Shown: positions 1-6,280, counted from the first letter of the stretch. The stretch is DNA of 6,280 nucleotides from Acidobacteriota bacterium (GCA_030610025.1 JAUWSP010000174.1:1-6280); one strand, 5' to 3'. Program-made: numbers and translations. Notes: generated by a model not told the origin, from the sequence alone.

Positions 1-1425
1 GACACGATGCCGGTAGGTCTCGAGTACCTGTCCGACACCTCTGGCTTAAGTCGAGTGCTGACTGGGACCGATGCACTCGTCTGGGAGGTCGGTACCGTGG
101 ATCCTGAAGTCGGGAGAGAGTTCGACCTATACGCCGAGGTCACCGCGGGCGCTTGGGACTTCATCACCAACACGGTTGAAATCGCCACGAGCACCCCCTA
201 TGACCAGGGAGACCCGTTGGAAAAGTTCGGTGAGTGGGTGGGGCAAGTGCTGGAAAACGACACCCACCTGAGTGTGGGCAAGTCCGCCTGGACAGACGAT
301 CCCGCCCCGGGTCAGGACTTCGTCTTCACCGTCAATGTCTGCAACGATGGCAGTACCGCCAGCACCGAGGTCACGCTGGAGGACAGCCTGCATCCGTCAT
401 TGAATCTGGTCGATTGGTGGGCGCAGCATCCCGGTTGGTACGAGGTCGATCGTGATCCCAGCTTACTGGTGGTCGCCATTCCATCGATAGCCGCAAACTC
501 GTGCAGCGAGGTCTTTCTGCGGGTGAATCTGGATGCCCAAGTGGCGCCTGGCAGCTACATCGACAACACGGCAGTCATCGTCTGTGACAACGACCTGGAG
601 ATCGATGACAACACGGCCCTCTGGGAAGGCTTCGCCAACGAGCCGCATGTCAATCTGACGATCCACAAGAGCTTCGTCTCGGGCTCGCTGGTGCCCGGGG
701 GCTGGGTCCGGTATGGAATCGCCTACCGGAACACGGGCAACATGCCGGTTGGCACAGCCTGGATTACCGACACCTTCCCTGTCGACACGACGTTCGTTGG
801 CGCCTGGTACGACGATCCCTTCGGCAGCTTCGATTTCCCGCCGCAAGAAGTGACACCTGACTACGCTGTCTGGCAGGTTCCTGAGGTGGACGCCGGCTAT
901 GGCGGTAGCTTCGAGGTACTCCTGAACATCGACCCCAACGCCAATCCGGGTTCCCTTCTCCTCAATTCCGCCACGCTCGGCCCCCTGCCTGGTGAAGACA
1001 CCCACGAGGACAACATCAGCATCTCGAAAGAGATCCTGGGCAGTCCCGGAGCCAATCTTCGTGTGCAGAAATCCCAAATCTGGCAGGAGAACTCACAGCT
1101 GCAGTACGAAGTGCGTTTCGACAACTTGGGCGATGAGACTGTGTCCAGTGTCGTCATCACTGACACGCTGCCGCAGATGACCAGTTGGAATGGTTCGTGG
1201 GATATGGACTTCGATTGGGAGCGGCTCGTCGACTTCCAGGGTAGCGCCAGTCAGCTGGCCTGGGAGTTCACCGATCTGCAACCAGGCGAGAGCGGTCGGC
1301 TCCACTTCGATGCCGACCTGGATGAGCCAGGAGTGCCGGTCCGTTGGTACACCAACACTGTCGAGATAACTCTCCCAAGCGGCGAGACCAACCCTGGCGA
1401 TAACTCCTACGAGGACGTTGCCTTC
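1..1425 (+). other. Three DUF11-like Ig-fold modules plus a truncated one, within the giant surface protein
   Basis: Bases 1-255 hold the C-terminal part of one module, ending in the typical ITNTVEIATST strand. Complete modules follow at about 256-633 (HLSVGKSAWTDDPAPGQDF ... NTAVIVCDNDLEIDDNTA), 640-1035 (VNLTIHKSF ... VRYGIAYRNTGN ... WITDTFPVDTTFVG) and 1051-1425 (ANLRVQKSQ ... YEVRFDNLGD ... VVITDTLPQMTSW ... NTVEITLPSGETNPGDNS). Each has the DUF11 hallmarks: an opening 'L-x-V-x-K' strand, a 'Y-x-V-x-x-x-N-x-G' strand, 'I-T-D-T-x-P', and a closing 'NTA/V ... D-x-DNN/S' segment. The copies are strongly diverged from each other, so this is an old expansion. The first complete module carries cysteines in VNVCNDGS, ANSCSEV and VIVCDND. 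Boundaries are judged by eye. Confidence 0.8.
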
Positions 1426-4400
1426 AGTGGCGGCGAGGTGCGTCGCGTCGAGCTCTGGATCAACGAGGTCGGTGACAGCCACCTTTGGGGTGAGGCTGTT
1501 GCCAGCTCAGTGGTAACCGTGACGACTCCGGTCAAGCAGGTAACTGCGTGGGCGGATCCGGACTGCGGTGGCTGTTGGGAAGTGTTCGAAGCAGGTCCTC
1601 TCCAGCCGGGTGATCTCGTCGAGGTCGTGGCCGGGGATGGCATCTTGCCAGTGGAGCTCGCGATACCGGATCCGTTCGAAGCCAAGATCGACACAGATAC
1701 CGACGAGGTATTCGGTCAGATCGGCGGTTGGGAGAGTCGACCGGTCGAGATTCATGGCGACTGGCCCGAGGGTTACCGGGAAGTGGAAAGCGATCCAGAG
1801 GGAAGCTTCTTGGCTGCCTATCCTGATATTCCGCGAGGTGGGAGTGGTCATGTTCAGATCGCAGACCAGGTCTCCTACGCCGACGTTGTCTTCCACAATC
1901 CCTTCTTGTCGCTGGATCTGGTGCTCGACATCAACTACGGCCTCGATGTTGTGGAGGGTTTCTATGAGCCTGGATACTCGATCTGGATCACTGCAACAGA
2001 GGCCGACGGCAGCACGGTGAAGGGTACGGCGGAGCTCGCGACGGACTTCATACCTGCCTGGAACAACACGGGATTCTCTACTGGCGAGCAAGGATGGACC
2101 AGCGCCCGACCCGACCTCCAGCCTGGCGACTGGGTCTTCGGTACGGTGGACAACGGCTACGAAAGCTCGGCCCGGTTGGGCGATATCGACTTCTCGGTCG
2201 ACTACGTCAGCGATGTCATCACCGGCACCGTGCAAGCTGGTTGGATTGCCGAGCCGGTCTTGCTGCGCTGCGAAATCCGGGGAAGCGAGGAGAGCCCCTG
2301 GATAGACTTGCCGTCAGTCGACCCCAACGGCGGTGGGTTCGAGTGCGACTTCGGCGCTATCGGCTGGGACATCGAGCCAGATCAAATGGTGGCGGTGAGG
2401 TACCGCGAGCCCGATGCCGACTGGGTGGCCACCACCTTTCCGGATCTGAGCGATGCCTCGATCGCGATCGGAAAGCTCACCAACGGAATCGACGCCAAGG
2501 ACCCCCCAGGACCGTTCATCCTGGTGGGTGACCCGGTCCAGTGGACCTACGTGGTCACCAACACCGGGAGCATCACCCTGACGTCGATTCACGTCGCCGA
2601 CGACATGGGGGTGGAAGTCAGCTGTAACCAGACTACTCTGGGTCCCGACGAGTCCTTCGCTTGCGACGGCAGTGGAGCGGCCACTCTGGGCCAGTACGAG
2701 ACTACGGCGACGGTCACGGGCATGACACCGTTTGACTTCGAGGTCCTCGCGGAAGACGTGAGCCACTACTACGGCGTGGTTCCAGATGTTGCGATCAAGA
2801 AGCTCACCAATGGCGAGGATGCCGATTCGGCTCCTGGTCCCTTCATCCCTGTGGGTACTTCCGTCACCTGGACCTATGTGATCACCAACTCGGGCAACGT
2901 GGCTCTGGTCGATGTAGGGGTGACAGACAGTGAGCTTGGCTTTGTCTGTGAGGAGAATGTGCTCGGCAGCGGGCAGGTCATGATCTGCGAGGCGAATGGG
3001 ACCGCCGTTGTAGGGCAATACACCAATGAGGGGACGGTTTCAGGTTCTCCTCCCGTAGGGCAGCAGGTCGTCGCGATGGATTCGAGTCACTACTTCGGAA
3101 CAGTTGCGTCCGTCGAAATCGGGAAGGCGACGAATGGTGAGGATGCGGACTTGCCTCCTGGCCCCTTCATCTCTGTGGGCGATCCCGTCATCTGGACGTA
3201 TGCCATCACCAACACCGGCAACGTGACCCTGACGAATGTAGTGGTAACAGACAGCGAACTGGGAGCGATTGCCACCTGCCCCCGAGACGGGCTCGGAGTC
3301 GGGGAGACAATGCAGTGCGAAGCGAGTGGGACTGCTGCAACAGGGCAGTACACCAATATCGGCTTCGTCGAGGGAGCCCCTCCAGTCGGATCAAAGGCCA
3401 CAGACAGCGATACCAGTCACTACTTTGGACTTGGTCCAGTAGTGGACCTGGCTACTCGGCTCAACGGGGAAGTCGCCGCAGAGCCTCCTGGACCTCTGAT
3501 CGAGGTCGGAGATTGGATCACATGGACTCACACGGTAACCAACACGGGGAATGTGACAGTTACCCAGATTGTGGTGAGTGATGAGGTCTCCCTGGATCTC
3601 GGATGTCCCGGAGATGTCCTGGGAGTAGGAGAAGCGATGGCGTGTGAAGGCTCCAGTGAGGTGACATCCTCGGGGCAGATCTCGAACACCGCAACTGTGC
3701 AAGGGGTAGCGATCGGGACGAGTGCTACGGTGTCCGATACGGCGGTCAGCTTCTACTTCGGCGGCGGCATCGATCTCGAGAAACTGACCAACGGTGTCGA
3801 TGCGGACGAGCCGCCGGGACCACTCATCACGGTTGGAGACACGGTCACCTGGACCTACGTGATCACGAATACGAGTTACATCACACTCACGGGTGTAGCT
3901 GTTATCGATGACCAGGGCGTCTCAGTCGACTGTCCCGGGACCGAGCTCGGGGTGGGCTCGGGTATGACCTGTGTGGGCAGTGCGCCGTCGGTGGTAGTGG
4001 GCCTCTATCGGAACGAAGCAGAAGTCGAGGCCTGGACCGAAGGAGTCGAGCAGCGGGTGTCCGACCGAGATGTGAGCCATTACACCGGAACGGAGTCGCC
4101 GATCGCCGCGATCGAGATTCAAAAGTGGACCAACGGTGAGGATGCGGATGTGCCTCCCGGCCCCACGATCGCCCCGGGACAACCTGTGACCTGGACCTAT
4201 AGGATCGCCAATACGGGCACCGTGGACCTATTCGACTTCGAGGTCACTGACGATGTCGAAGGCGGGGTCTGTACGCAGCCCGGCCTGGCACCAACAGAGT
4301 CCTTCGTCTGCACTTTGGAGGGGATTGCCATAGGCGGGCCCTATGAAAATCTGGGGACCGTTGAGGCGTGGACCGTGACCTCCGGCAAGGTCACCGATTC

Positions 4401-4557
4401 GGACCCCAGCCATTACTACGGCGACAAAACGATCTTCGAGGACGGTTTCGAAACTGGAGATTTGTCGAGATGGTCACGGACCGTTGGTGAAGAGTTGATT
4501 TTCGAGGACGGTTTCCAACCAGGCGATCTATCGAGATGGACGCGGTATTGGCGTTGA
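1..4557 (+). CDS. Giant secreted/surface repeat protein (DUF11-like and DUF7507-like modules), 5' partial
   Basis: The frame is open from the first base. The codons before the ATG at 7 read Asp-Thr, giving DTMPVGLEYLSDTSG, which is the interior of a DUF11-type module ('TDTLPxGLxYxSxTSG'). That ATG is therefore internal and the true start lies left of the window. Counting from it, the order is: module fragment (to about residue 83), three DUF11-like modules (84-473), unnamed beta-rich modules (about 477-814), six DUF7507-like repeats (819-1472), and two copies of a short FEDGF tail (1476-1513), ending YWR-stop at 4557. DUF11 and DUF7507 domains are known as Ig-like extracellular stalk or adhesin modules in bacterial surface proteins. 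Composition fits export: many Thr, Val, Gly and Asp, few Lys, and paired cysteines. No catalytic domain is visible. The signal peptide would lie upstream and cannot be seen. A role in adhesion or as a structural surface fibre is inference. I see no frameshift or internal stop. Confidence 0.9.
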   Translation, partial: DTMPVGLEYLSDTSGLSRVLTGTDALVWEVGTVDPEVGREFDLYAEVTAGAWDFITNTVEIATSTPYDQGDPLEKFGEWVGQVLENDTHLSVGKSAWTDDPAPGQDFVFTVNVCNDGSTASTEVTLEDSLHPSLNLVDWWAQHPGWYEVDRDPSLLVVAIPSIAANSCSEVFLRVNLDAQVAPGSYIDNTAVIVCDNDLEIDDNTALWEGFANEPHVNLTIHKSFVSGSLVPGGWVRYGIAYRNTGNMPVGTAWITDTFPVDTTFVGAWYDDPFGSFDFPPQEVTPDYAVWQVPEVDAGYGGSFEVLLNIDPNANPGSLLLNSATLGPLPGEDTHEDNISISKEILGSPGANLRVQKSQIWQENSQLQYEVRFDNLGDETVSSVVITDTLPQMTSWNGSWDMDFDWERLVDFQGSASQLAWEFTDLQPGESGRLHFDADLDEPGVPVRWYTNTVEITLPSGETNPGDNSYEDVAFSGGEVRRVELWINEVGDSHLWGEAVASSVVTVTTPVKQVTAWADPDCGGCWEVFEAGPLQPGDLVEVVAGDGILPVELAIPDPFEAKIDTDTDEVFGQIGGWESRPVEIHGDWPEGYREVESDPEGSFLAAYPDIPRGGSGHVQIADQVSYADVVFHNPFLSLDLVLDINYGLDVVEGFYEPGYSIWITATEADGSTVKGTAELATDFIPAWNNTGFSTGEQGWTSARPDLQPGDWVFGTVDNGYESSARLGDIDFSVDYVSDVITGTVQAGWIAEPVLLRCEIRGSEESPWIDLPSVDPNGGGFECDFGAIGWDIEPDQMVAVRYREPDADWVATTFPDLSDASIAIGKLTNGIDAKDPPGPFILVGDPVQWTYVVTNTGSITLTSIHVADDMGVEVSCNQTTLGPDESFACDGSGAATLGQYETTATVTGMTPFDFEVLAEDVSHYYGVVPDVAIKKLTNGEDADSAPGPFIPVGTSVTWTYVITNSGNVALVDVGVTDSELGFVCEENVLGSGQVMICEANGTAVVGQYTNEGTVSGSPPVGQQVVAMDSSHYFGTVASVEIGKATNGEDADLPPGPFISVGDPVIWTYAITNTGNVTLTNVVVTDSELGAIATCPRDGLGVGETMQCEASGTAATGQYTNIGFVEGAPPVGSKATDSDTSHYFGLGPVVDLATRLNGEVAAEPPGPLIEVGDWITWTHTVTNTGNVTVTQIVVSDEVSLDLGCPGDVLGVGEAMACEGSSEVTSSGQISNTATVQGVAIGTSATVSDTAVSFYFGGGIDLEKLTNGVDADEPPGPLITVGDTVTWTYVITNTSYITLTGVAVIDDQGVSVDCPGTELGVGSGMTCVGSAPSVVVGLYRNEAEVEAWTEGVEQRVSDRDVSHYTGTESPIAAIEIQKWTNGEDADVPPGPTIAPGQPVTWTYRIANTGTVDLFDFEVTDDVEGGVCTQPGLAPTESFVCTLEGIAIGGPYENLGTVEAWTVTSGKVTDSDPSHYYGDKTIFEDGFETGDLSRWSRTVGEELIFEDGFQPGDLSRWTRYWR
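1435..2448 (+). other. Unnamed beta-rich region, apparently four degenerate modules, within the giant surface protein
   Basis: This stretch of about 338 residues separates the DUF11-like and DUF7507-like parts. I do not recognise a named family. By eye it splits into modules at about 1435-1662, 1663-1905, 1906-2184 and 2185-2448, 76 to 93 residues each. Recurrent elements are an opening strand with 'D-x-V-x-G-x-x-x-x-G' (DTDEVFGQIGGW, YVSDVITGTVQAGW, less clearly YGLDVVEGFYEPGY) and a late 'PGD-x-V' turn (LQPGDLVEVVAGDG, LQPGDWVFGTVDNG, and the weaker IEPDQMVAVRY). This is the pattern of small Ig-like or carboxypeptidase-regulatory-like beta-sandwiches with a PGD turn. Cysteines occur in DPDCGGCWEV and as a pair in the last module (LLRCEIRG ... 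FECDFGA). Module borders and homology between modules are inference. No enzymatic motif is seen. Confidence 0.5.
2461..4422 (+). repeat. Six tandem DUF7507-like repeats, each about 105 residues, coding
   Basis: Copies lie at 2461-2775, 2788-3099, 3112-3429, 3439-3762, 3769-4089 and 4111-4422, separated by linkers of 2 to 7 residues. The consensus starts I-x-I-x-K-x-TNGEDAD-x-PPGP, continues I-x-VGDPVTWTY-x-ITNTG-x-V-x-L and V-x-V-x-D, and closes with a Gly-x-Y-x-N-x-G-x-V strand and SHYFG. All six have two cysteines exactly 12 residues apart (first and last copies: codons 2623/2662 and 4270/4309). Copy 4 is the most diverged: it has ATRLNGEVAAEPPGP in place of the TNGEDAD box and ends SFYFG. 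The repeats differ at many silent sites, so they are not a recent or homogenised duplication. From memory, arrays of this 'NGEDAD-PPGP ... SHYFG' repeat are common in long bacterial surface proteins, probably as rigid Ig-like stalk units. Confidence 0.88.
4432..4545 (+). repeat. Duplicated C-terminal tail motif (FEDGF...GDLSRW), coding
   Basis: Two 48-bp units, 4432-4479 and 4498-4545, start 66 bp apart. They encode IFEDGFETGDLSRWSR and IFEDGFQPGDLSRWTR. I count 13 of 16 identical residues and 39 of 48 identical bases. They are joined by TVGEEL, and the second copy is followed only by YWR and the stop. A single 'DGFExGDxSxWS' tail at the extreme C-terminus is, from memory, widespread on secreted proteins of Acidobacteriota and some gammaproteobacteria. 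Its role is unknown to me; an export, sorting or anchoring tag is a guess. Having it twice suggests a terminal duplication. Confidence 0.85.
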
Positions 4558-4710
4558 ATCAGCGACGCGATCGAGAACCCCGCCAGCTACTCTAGGTGCT
4601 TTCTTTGGTGCGCGAGGGAAGTGAAATCTCGCGCCTGATGAGCTGCGCCGACGGGTGCCGTGTCAGAATCGCTGGGTTACTAGAGAAGTAGCACCGGATC
4701 GGTCGGGAGC
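4558..4710. other. Intergenic gap between the surface protein and flippase genes
   Basis: These 153 bp contain no ORF of note. The flippase frame is closed by a TAG at 4681-4683, so nothing in frame continues from the upstream gene. I looked for sigma70-like -35/-10 pairs and found none with acceptable spacing. The only structured element is the hairpin at 4610-4634. The gap is long enough for a promoter and marks a probable transcription-unit border, in contrast to the 19-bp gap downstream of the flippase. Confidence 0.6.
4610..4634 (+). terminator. Perfect 7-bp GC-rich hairpin downstream of the giant gene; possible weak terminator
   Basis: GCGCGAG (4610-4616) is followed, after an 11-base loop, by its exact reverse complement CTCGCGC (4628-4634). 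It sits 53 bp after the stop at 4557. The sequence after the stem is CTGATGAG with no T-run, so it does not look like a standard intrinsic terminator. It could be a 3'-end processing or stabilising hairpin, or chance. The T-rich stretch TTTCTTT lies on the 5' side instead (4600-4606). On the minus strand this would give A-rich sequence after the stem, but no minus-strand gene ends there. Confidence 0.35.
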
Positions 4711-4713
4711 ATG
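4705..4713 (+). promoter_or_regulatory. Translation start of the flippase, with a misplaced Shine-Dalgarno-like GGGAG
   Basis: GGGAG at 4705-4709 is the best anti-SD match nearby, but it lies only one base before the ATG at 4711. This is too close for normal ribosome positioning. The next candidates, GGA at 4696-4698 and AGAGAAG at 4682-4688, are 12 and 22 bases away. No alternative start gives both a better site and an intact first membrane helix. Initiation may be SD-weak or SD-independent. Confidence 0.4.
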
Positions 4714-6183
4714 AAGAGCCTCGCCCAACGAAGCATCACGTCCATCTCGTGGAACGCCCTCGCCAGCGTAATCACAGTAGCGGTGCTCTTCGTGCGCTCG
4801 GTCCTCCTGGCGCGGCTGCTCCCCGTTGATGTATTCGGGGTCTATGCAGGCGCCAGTGCGGTGATCGGGGTCACCGTTATCGCCGCTCATTTTGGCCTGG
4901 GAAGCGCCTTTCTCCATCGTGCGCCAGAGAGCCAGGATGAGGAACGGGCCGCGCGAGGCCACTTCACGCTCAAGCTGCTTTTCACCTCGGCATGGTTCAT
5001 CTTCATGATTTTCGGCACGCTCCTCTTCGCCGAGGGAGCGACGCGCACAGCATTGTTGGTGCTTACCGCGACCACCGCCGGAATTCAGCTGGCTGAGACA
5101 CCTCGGCTCATTCTGGTTCGACGCGTCGTTCACCGCCGCTTGGCGGCGCTTCAGGTGCTCACAGCGGTGGCGACAACGGCTGTGGCAGTCAGCCTTGCGT
5201 GGCGGGGCCTTACTCTCTGGGCGCTGCTCGCTACGAATCTTGTGACCCTGTTCGTGGTGATCTTGGCACTTTACGTGTGGCGCCCGGTCTGGAAACCGCG
5301 TGTCGCGTGGTCGCCACAGGTGGTGCGTTACTACCTCGAGTTCGGCTCGCGGGTCTTCGCGGCCACAGGTCTTCAAGGCCTTCTGGACCGGCTCGGCGAT
5401 TTGTGGACGCGCTTCTATCTCGGGGCGACGCCCCTGGGCTTCTACTCTCGCGCCTATACCTTCGCGAGTTATCCACGGCGCTTTCTGGCTGATCCGGTAG
5501 CGGTGGTCATGGGCGGCGCCTACGCGGAGTTGAAAGAGGATCGCCGACTCCTGTCCAAGACCTTTTTCTGGACTAATGCCTTCTTGGTGCGGATCGGCTT
5601 CTTCGTTGCAGGTCTCTTTGCGCTGGTAGCACCGGAGTTCATTCGCATTGTGCTGGGTGAGAAGTGGCTACCGATGCTGATGCCCTTTCGATTGATGCTG
5701 ATCTTCACCATGCTGGATCCGATCAGAGGCGCCGTTGGCAACCTCTTTGCTGCGGTCGGAAGACCGGGACTTGTCGTGCGGGCTCGACTGGTGCAACTCG
5801 GTGTCCTCGTTCTCGGCCTTGCTCTTCTGGGCCCCGAGCTCGGAATCACCGGTGTAGCGATTGCTGTCACGTCTATGTGCACTGTTGGAATGGTCCTGTT
5901 GTTGTGGCAGGCTCGATCTTTTGTGACCTATTCACCAGTTCGCCTTTTCGGAGTGCCGACGCTAGCCCTCGTCACAGGAATGCTGCTGGCTGGCGGAGCC
6001 ATCACTCTGCCTGGAGTCATTGGCACTGACTGGCGGACGACGGTAGTCAAGACAATCGTCTTCATGGGGTCCTATGCCGCAGTGCTGATTGGCTTCGAAA
6101 GGCGGCAGACCCTGCGACTTGTTTCGGAAGCGAAGAGACTTCTGTCGGAAGGATCTGTCCGGCGAGGCGCGTCTTGGCTTTGA
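4711..6183 (+). CDS. Polysaccharide flippase-type membrane protein (Wzx-like, MOP superfamily)
   Basis: This 490-residue protein has about a dozen hydrophobic segments: roughly 13-36, 43-66, 86-107, 112-128, 147-165, 168-189, 289-309, 320-337, 355-374, 378-400, 413-434 and 445-461. Family hallmarks are the N-terminal VLLARLLPVDVFGVYAG followed by HFGLGSAFLHR, which matches the 'ILARLLxPxDFGxxA ... DLGLGxALIQR' pattern of oligosaccharide flippases. Between 209 and 281 it has LEFGSR ... LDRLGDLWTRFYLGATPLGFYSRAY, then FLADPV and AELKEDRRLL, again typical. Length is normal for the family. It would translocate undecaprenyl-linked or similar lipid-linked glycans across the inner membrane. The C-terminus (462-490) is basic and probably cytoplasmic. 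ATG 4711 is the only usual start codon between the in-frame TAG at 4681 and the first membrane segment, so the start is secure. A glycosyltransferase start follows after 19 bp, suggesting an operon. Substrate cannot be told. Confidence 0.9.
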   Translation: MKSLAQRSITSISWNALASVITVAVLFVRSVLLARLLPVDVFGVYAGASAVIGVTVIAAHFGLGSAFLHRAPESQDEERAARGHFTLKLLFTSAWFIFMIFGTLLFAEGATRTALLVLTATTAGIQLAETPRLILVRRVVHRRLAALQVLTAVATTAVAVSLAWRGLTLWALLATNLVTLFVVILALYVWRPVWKPRVAWSPQVVRYYLEFGSRVFAATGLQGLLDRLGDLWTRFYLGATPLGFYSRAYTFASYPRRFLADPVAVVMGGAYAELKEDRRLLSKTFFWTNAFLVRIGFFVAGLFALVAPEFIRIVLGEKWLPMLMPFRLMLIFTMLDPIRGAVGNLFAAVGRPGLVVRARLVQLGVLVLGLALLGPELGITGVAIAVTSMCTVGMVLLLWQARSFVTYSPVRLFGVPTLALVTGMLLAGGAITLPGVIGTDWRTTVVKTIVFMGSYAAVLIGFERRQTLRLVSEAKRLLSEGSVRRGASWL

Positions 6184-6202
6184 TGGTTACTTCGAGACAC
6201 CC

Positions 6203-6280
6203 ATGGTCAAGCAAAAGACGCTCTTGATTCTGTCTTTCACCGATCTCTCGAGAGACCCTCGGGTGAGTCGTCAGATTCGA
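6203..6280 (+). CDS. Probable glycosyltransferase, GT4-like N-terminus (3' partial)
   Basis: From the ATG at 6203 the frame is open to the window edge (26 codons). The N-terminus has the pattern LLILSFTDLSRDPRVSRQI: a short hydrophobic beta strand, then a Ser-Asp-x-x-Arg-Asp-Pro-Arg-Val-x-Arg-Gln loop. This is the typical opening of GT-B glycosyltransferases of the GT4 type ('ILILSFSDIxRDPRVxRQI'), which transfer sugars from nucleotide-sugar donors to glycan acceptors in the cytoplasm. It starts 19 bp after the flippase stop on the same strand, which fits a polysaccharide operon. No strong ribosome binding site is seen; GAG at 6194-6196 is the closest, six bases upstream. The call rests on only 26 residues, so the exact family is tentative. 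Confidence 0.7.
   Translation, partial: MVKQKTLLILSFTDLSRDPRVSRQIR

Noticed and set aside
7..9. ATG at 7 as the true start of the giant gene
   Set aside because: The preceding codons are open, and the residues around it (DTMPVGLEYLSDTSG) are the middle of a DUF11-type module. There is no signal peptide after it, so the gene begins outside the window.
1507..2235. 242-residue minus-strand ORF and a 150-residue plus-strand ORF in another frame (1568-2020)
   Set aside because: Both overlap the giant gene fully, have no family signature, and their composition fits out-of-frame reading.
2314..3018. 234-residue minus-strand ORF under the repeat array
   Set aside because: It is the mirror of the coding repeats. 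Its apparent internal repetition (VGDH-x-GP-type phrases) simply reflects the plus-strand VGDPV and PPGP boxes.
2461..4422. Array as CRISPR or non-coding tandem repeat
   Set aside because: The unit is about 105 codons long, conserved in protein but not in DNA, and in frame throughout. It is a protein domain array.
4554..4600. TTGAAT (4554) as a promoter -35 box with TACTCT (4588) as -10
   Set aside because: The spacing is 28 bp and the -10 match is poor, so this is not a supportable promoter.
4663..5376. 237-residue minus-strand ORF opposite the flippase start
   Set aside because: It is a charged, low-hydrophobicity translation with no recognisable motif, antisense to a clear membrane protein gene. 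It is best explained as a GC-rich codon shadow.
6183..6227. ATG overlapping the flippase stop (TGATG) as the start of the next gene
   Set aside because: That frame stops after 14 codons at 6225-6227. The frame from 6203 gives a recognisable glycosyltransferase N-terminus.

Overview
The window holds three plus-strand genes of a GC-rich bacterium: a very large secreted or surface repeat protein that is cut by the left edge, a complete polysaccharide flippase-type membrane protein, and the first 26 codons of what looks like a glycosyltransferase. The strongest clue to the organism is the C-terminal motif IFEDGFETGDLSRWS. From memory, this kind of 'DGFExGDxSxW' tail is frequent on secreted proteins of Acidobacteriota (Thermoanaerobaculia and relatives) and, in a shorter form, of some Xanthomonadales. 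An Acidobacteriota-like origin is therefore plausible but unproven.

Region 1 (1-4557) is one continuous reading frame, 1518 codons within the window. It contains three complete DUF11-like modules preceded by a fragment of another, then about 340 residues of degenerate beta-rich modules I cannot name. Next come six tandem copies of a roughly 105-residue DUF7507-like repeat (K-x-TNGEDAD-x-PPGP ... W-TY-x-ITNTG ... SHYFG). The protein ends with a short tail motif present twice. All six repeats keep a Cys-x12-Cys pair, which suggests a disulfide and an extracytoplasmic location.

Region 2 (4558-4710) is a 153-bp gap. It has a GC-rich hairpin without a T-run and no promoter I could support.

Region 3 (4711-6280) looks like the start of an exopolysaccharide or lipopolysaccharide gene cluster. 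It has a Wzx-like (MOP/polysaccharide transporter family) protein of 490 residues, then, after 19 bp, a glycosyltransferase start with the N-terminal pattern LLILSFTDLSRDPRV. The flippase would move lipid-linked glycans across the inner membrane, and the glycosyltransferase would build them. The giant repeat protein may be a cell-surface partner of that glycan layer, but only its position supports this.

I do not see a clearly new multi-gene system. The points most worth a second look are the duplicated C-terminal tag, the unnamed modules in the middle of the giant protein, and the invariant cysteine spacing in its repeat array.
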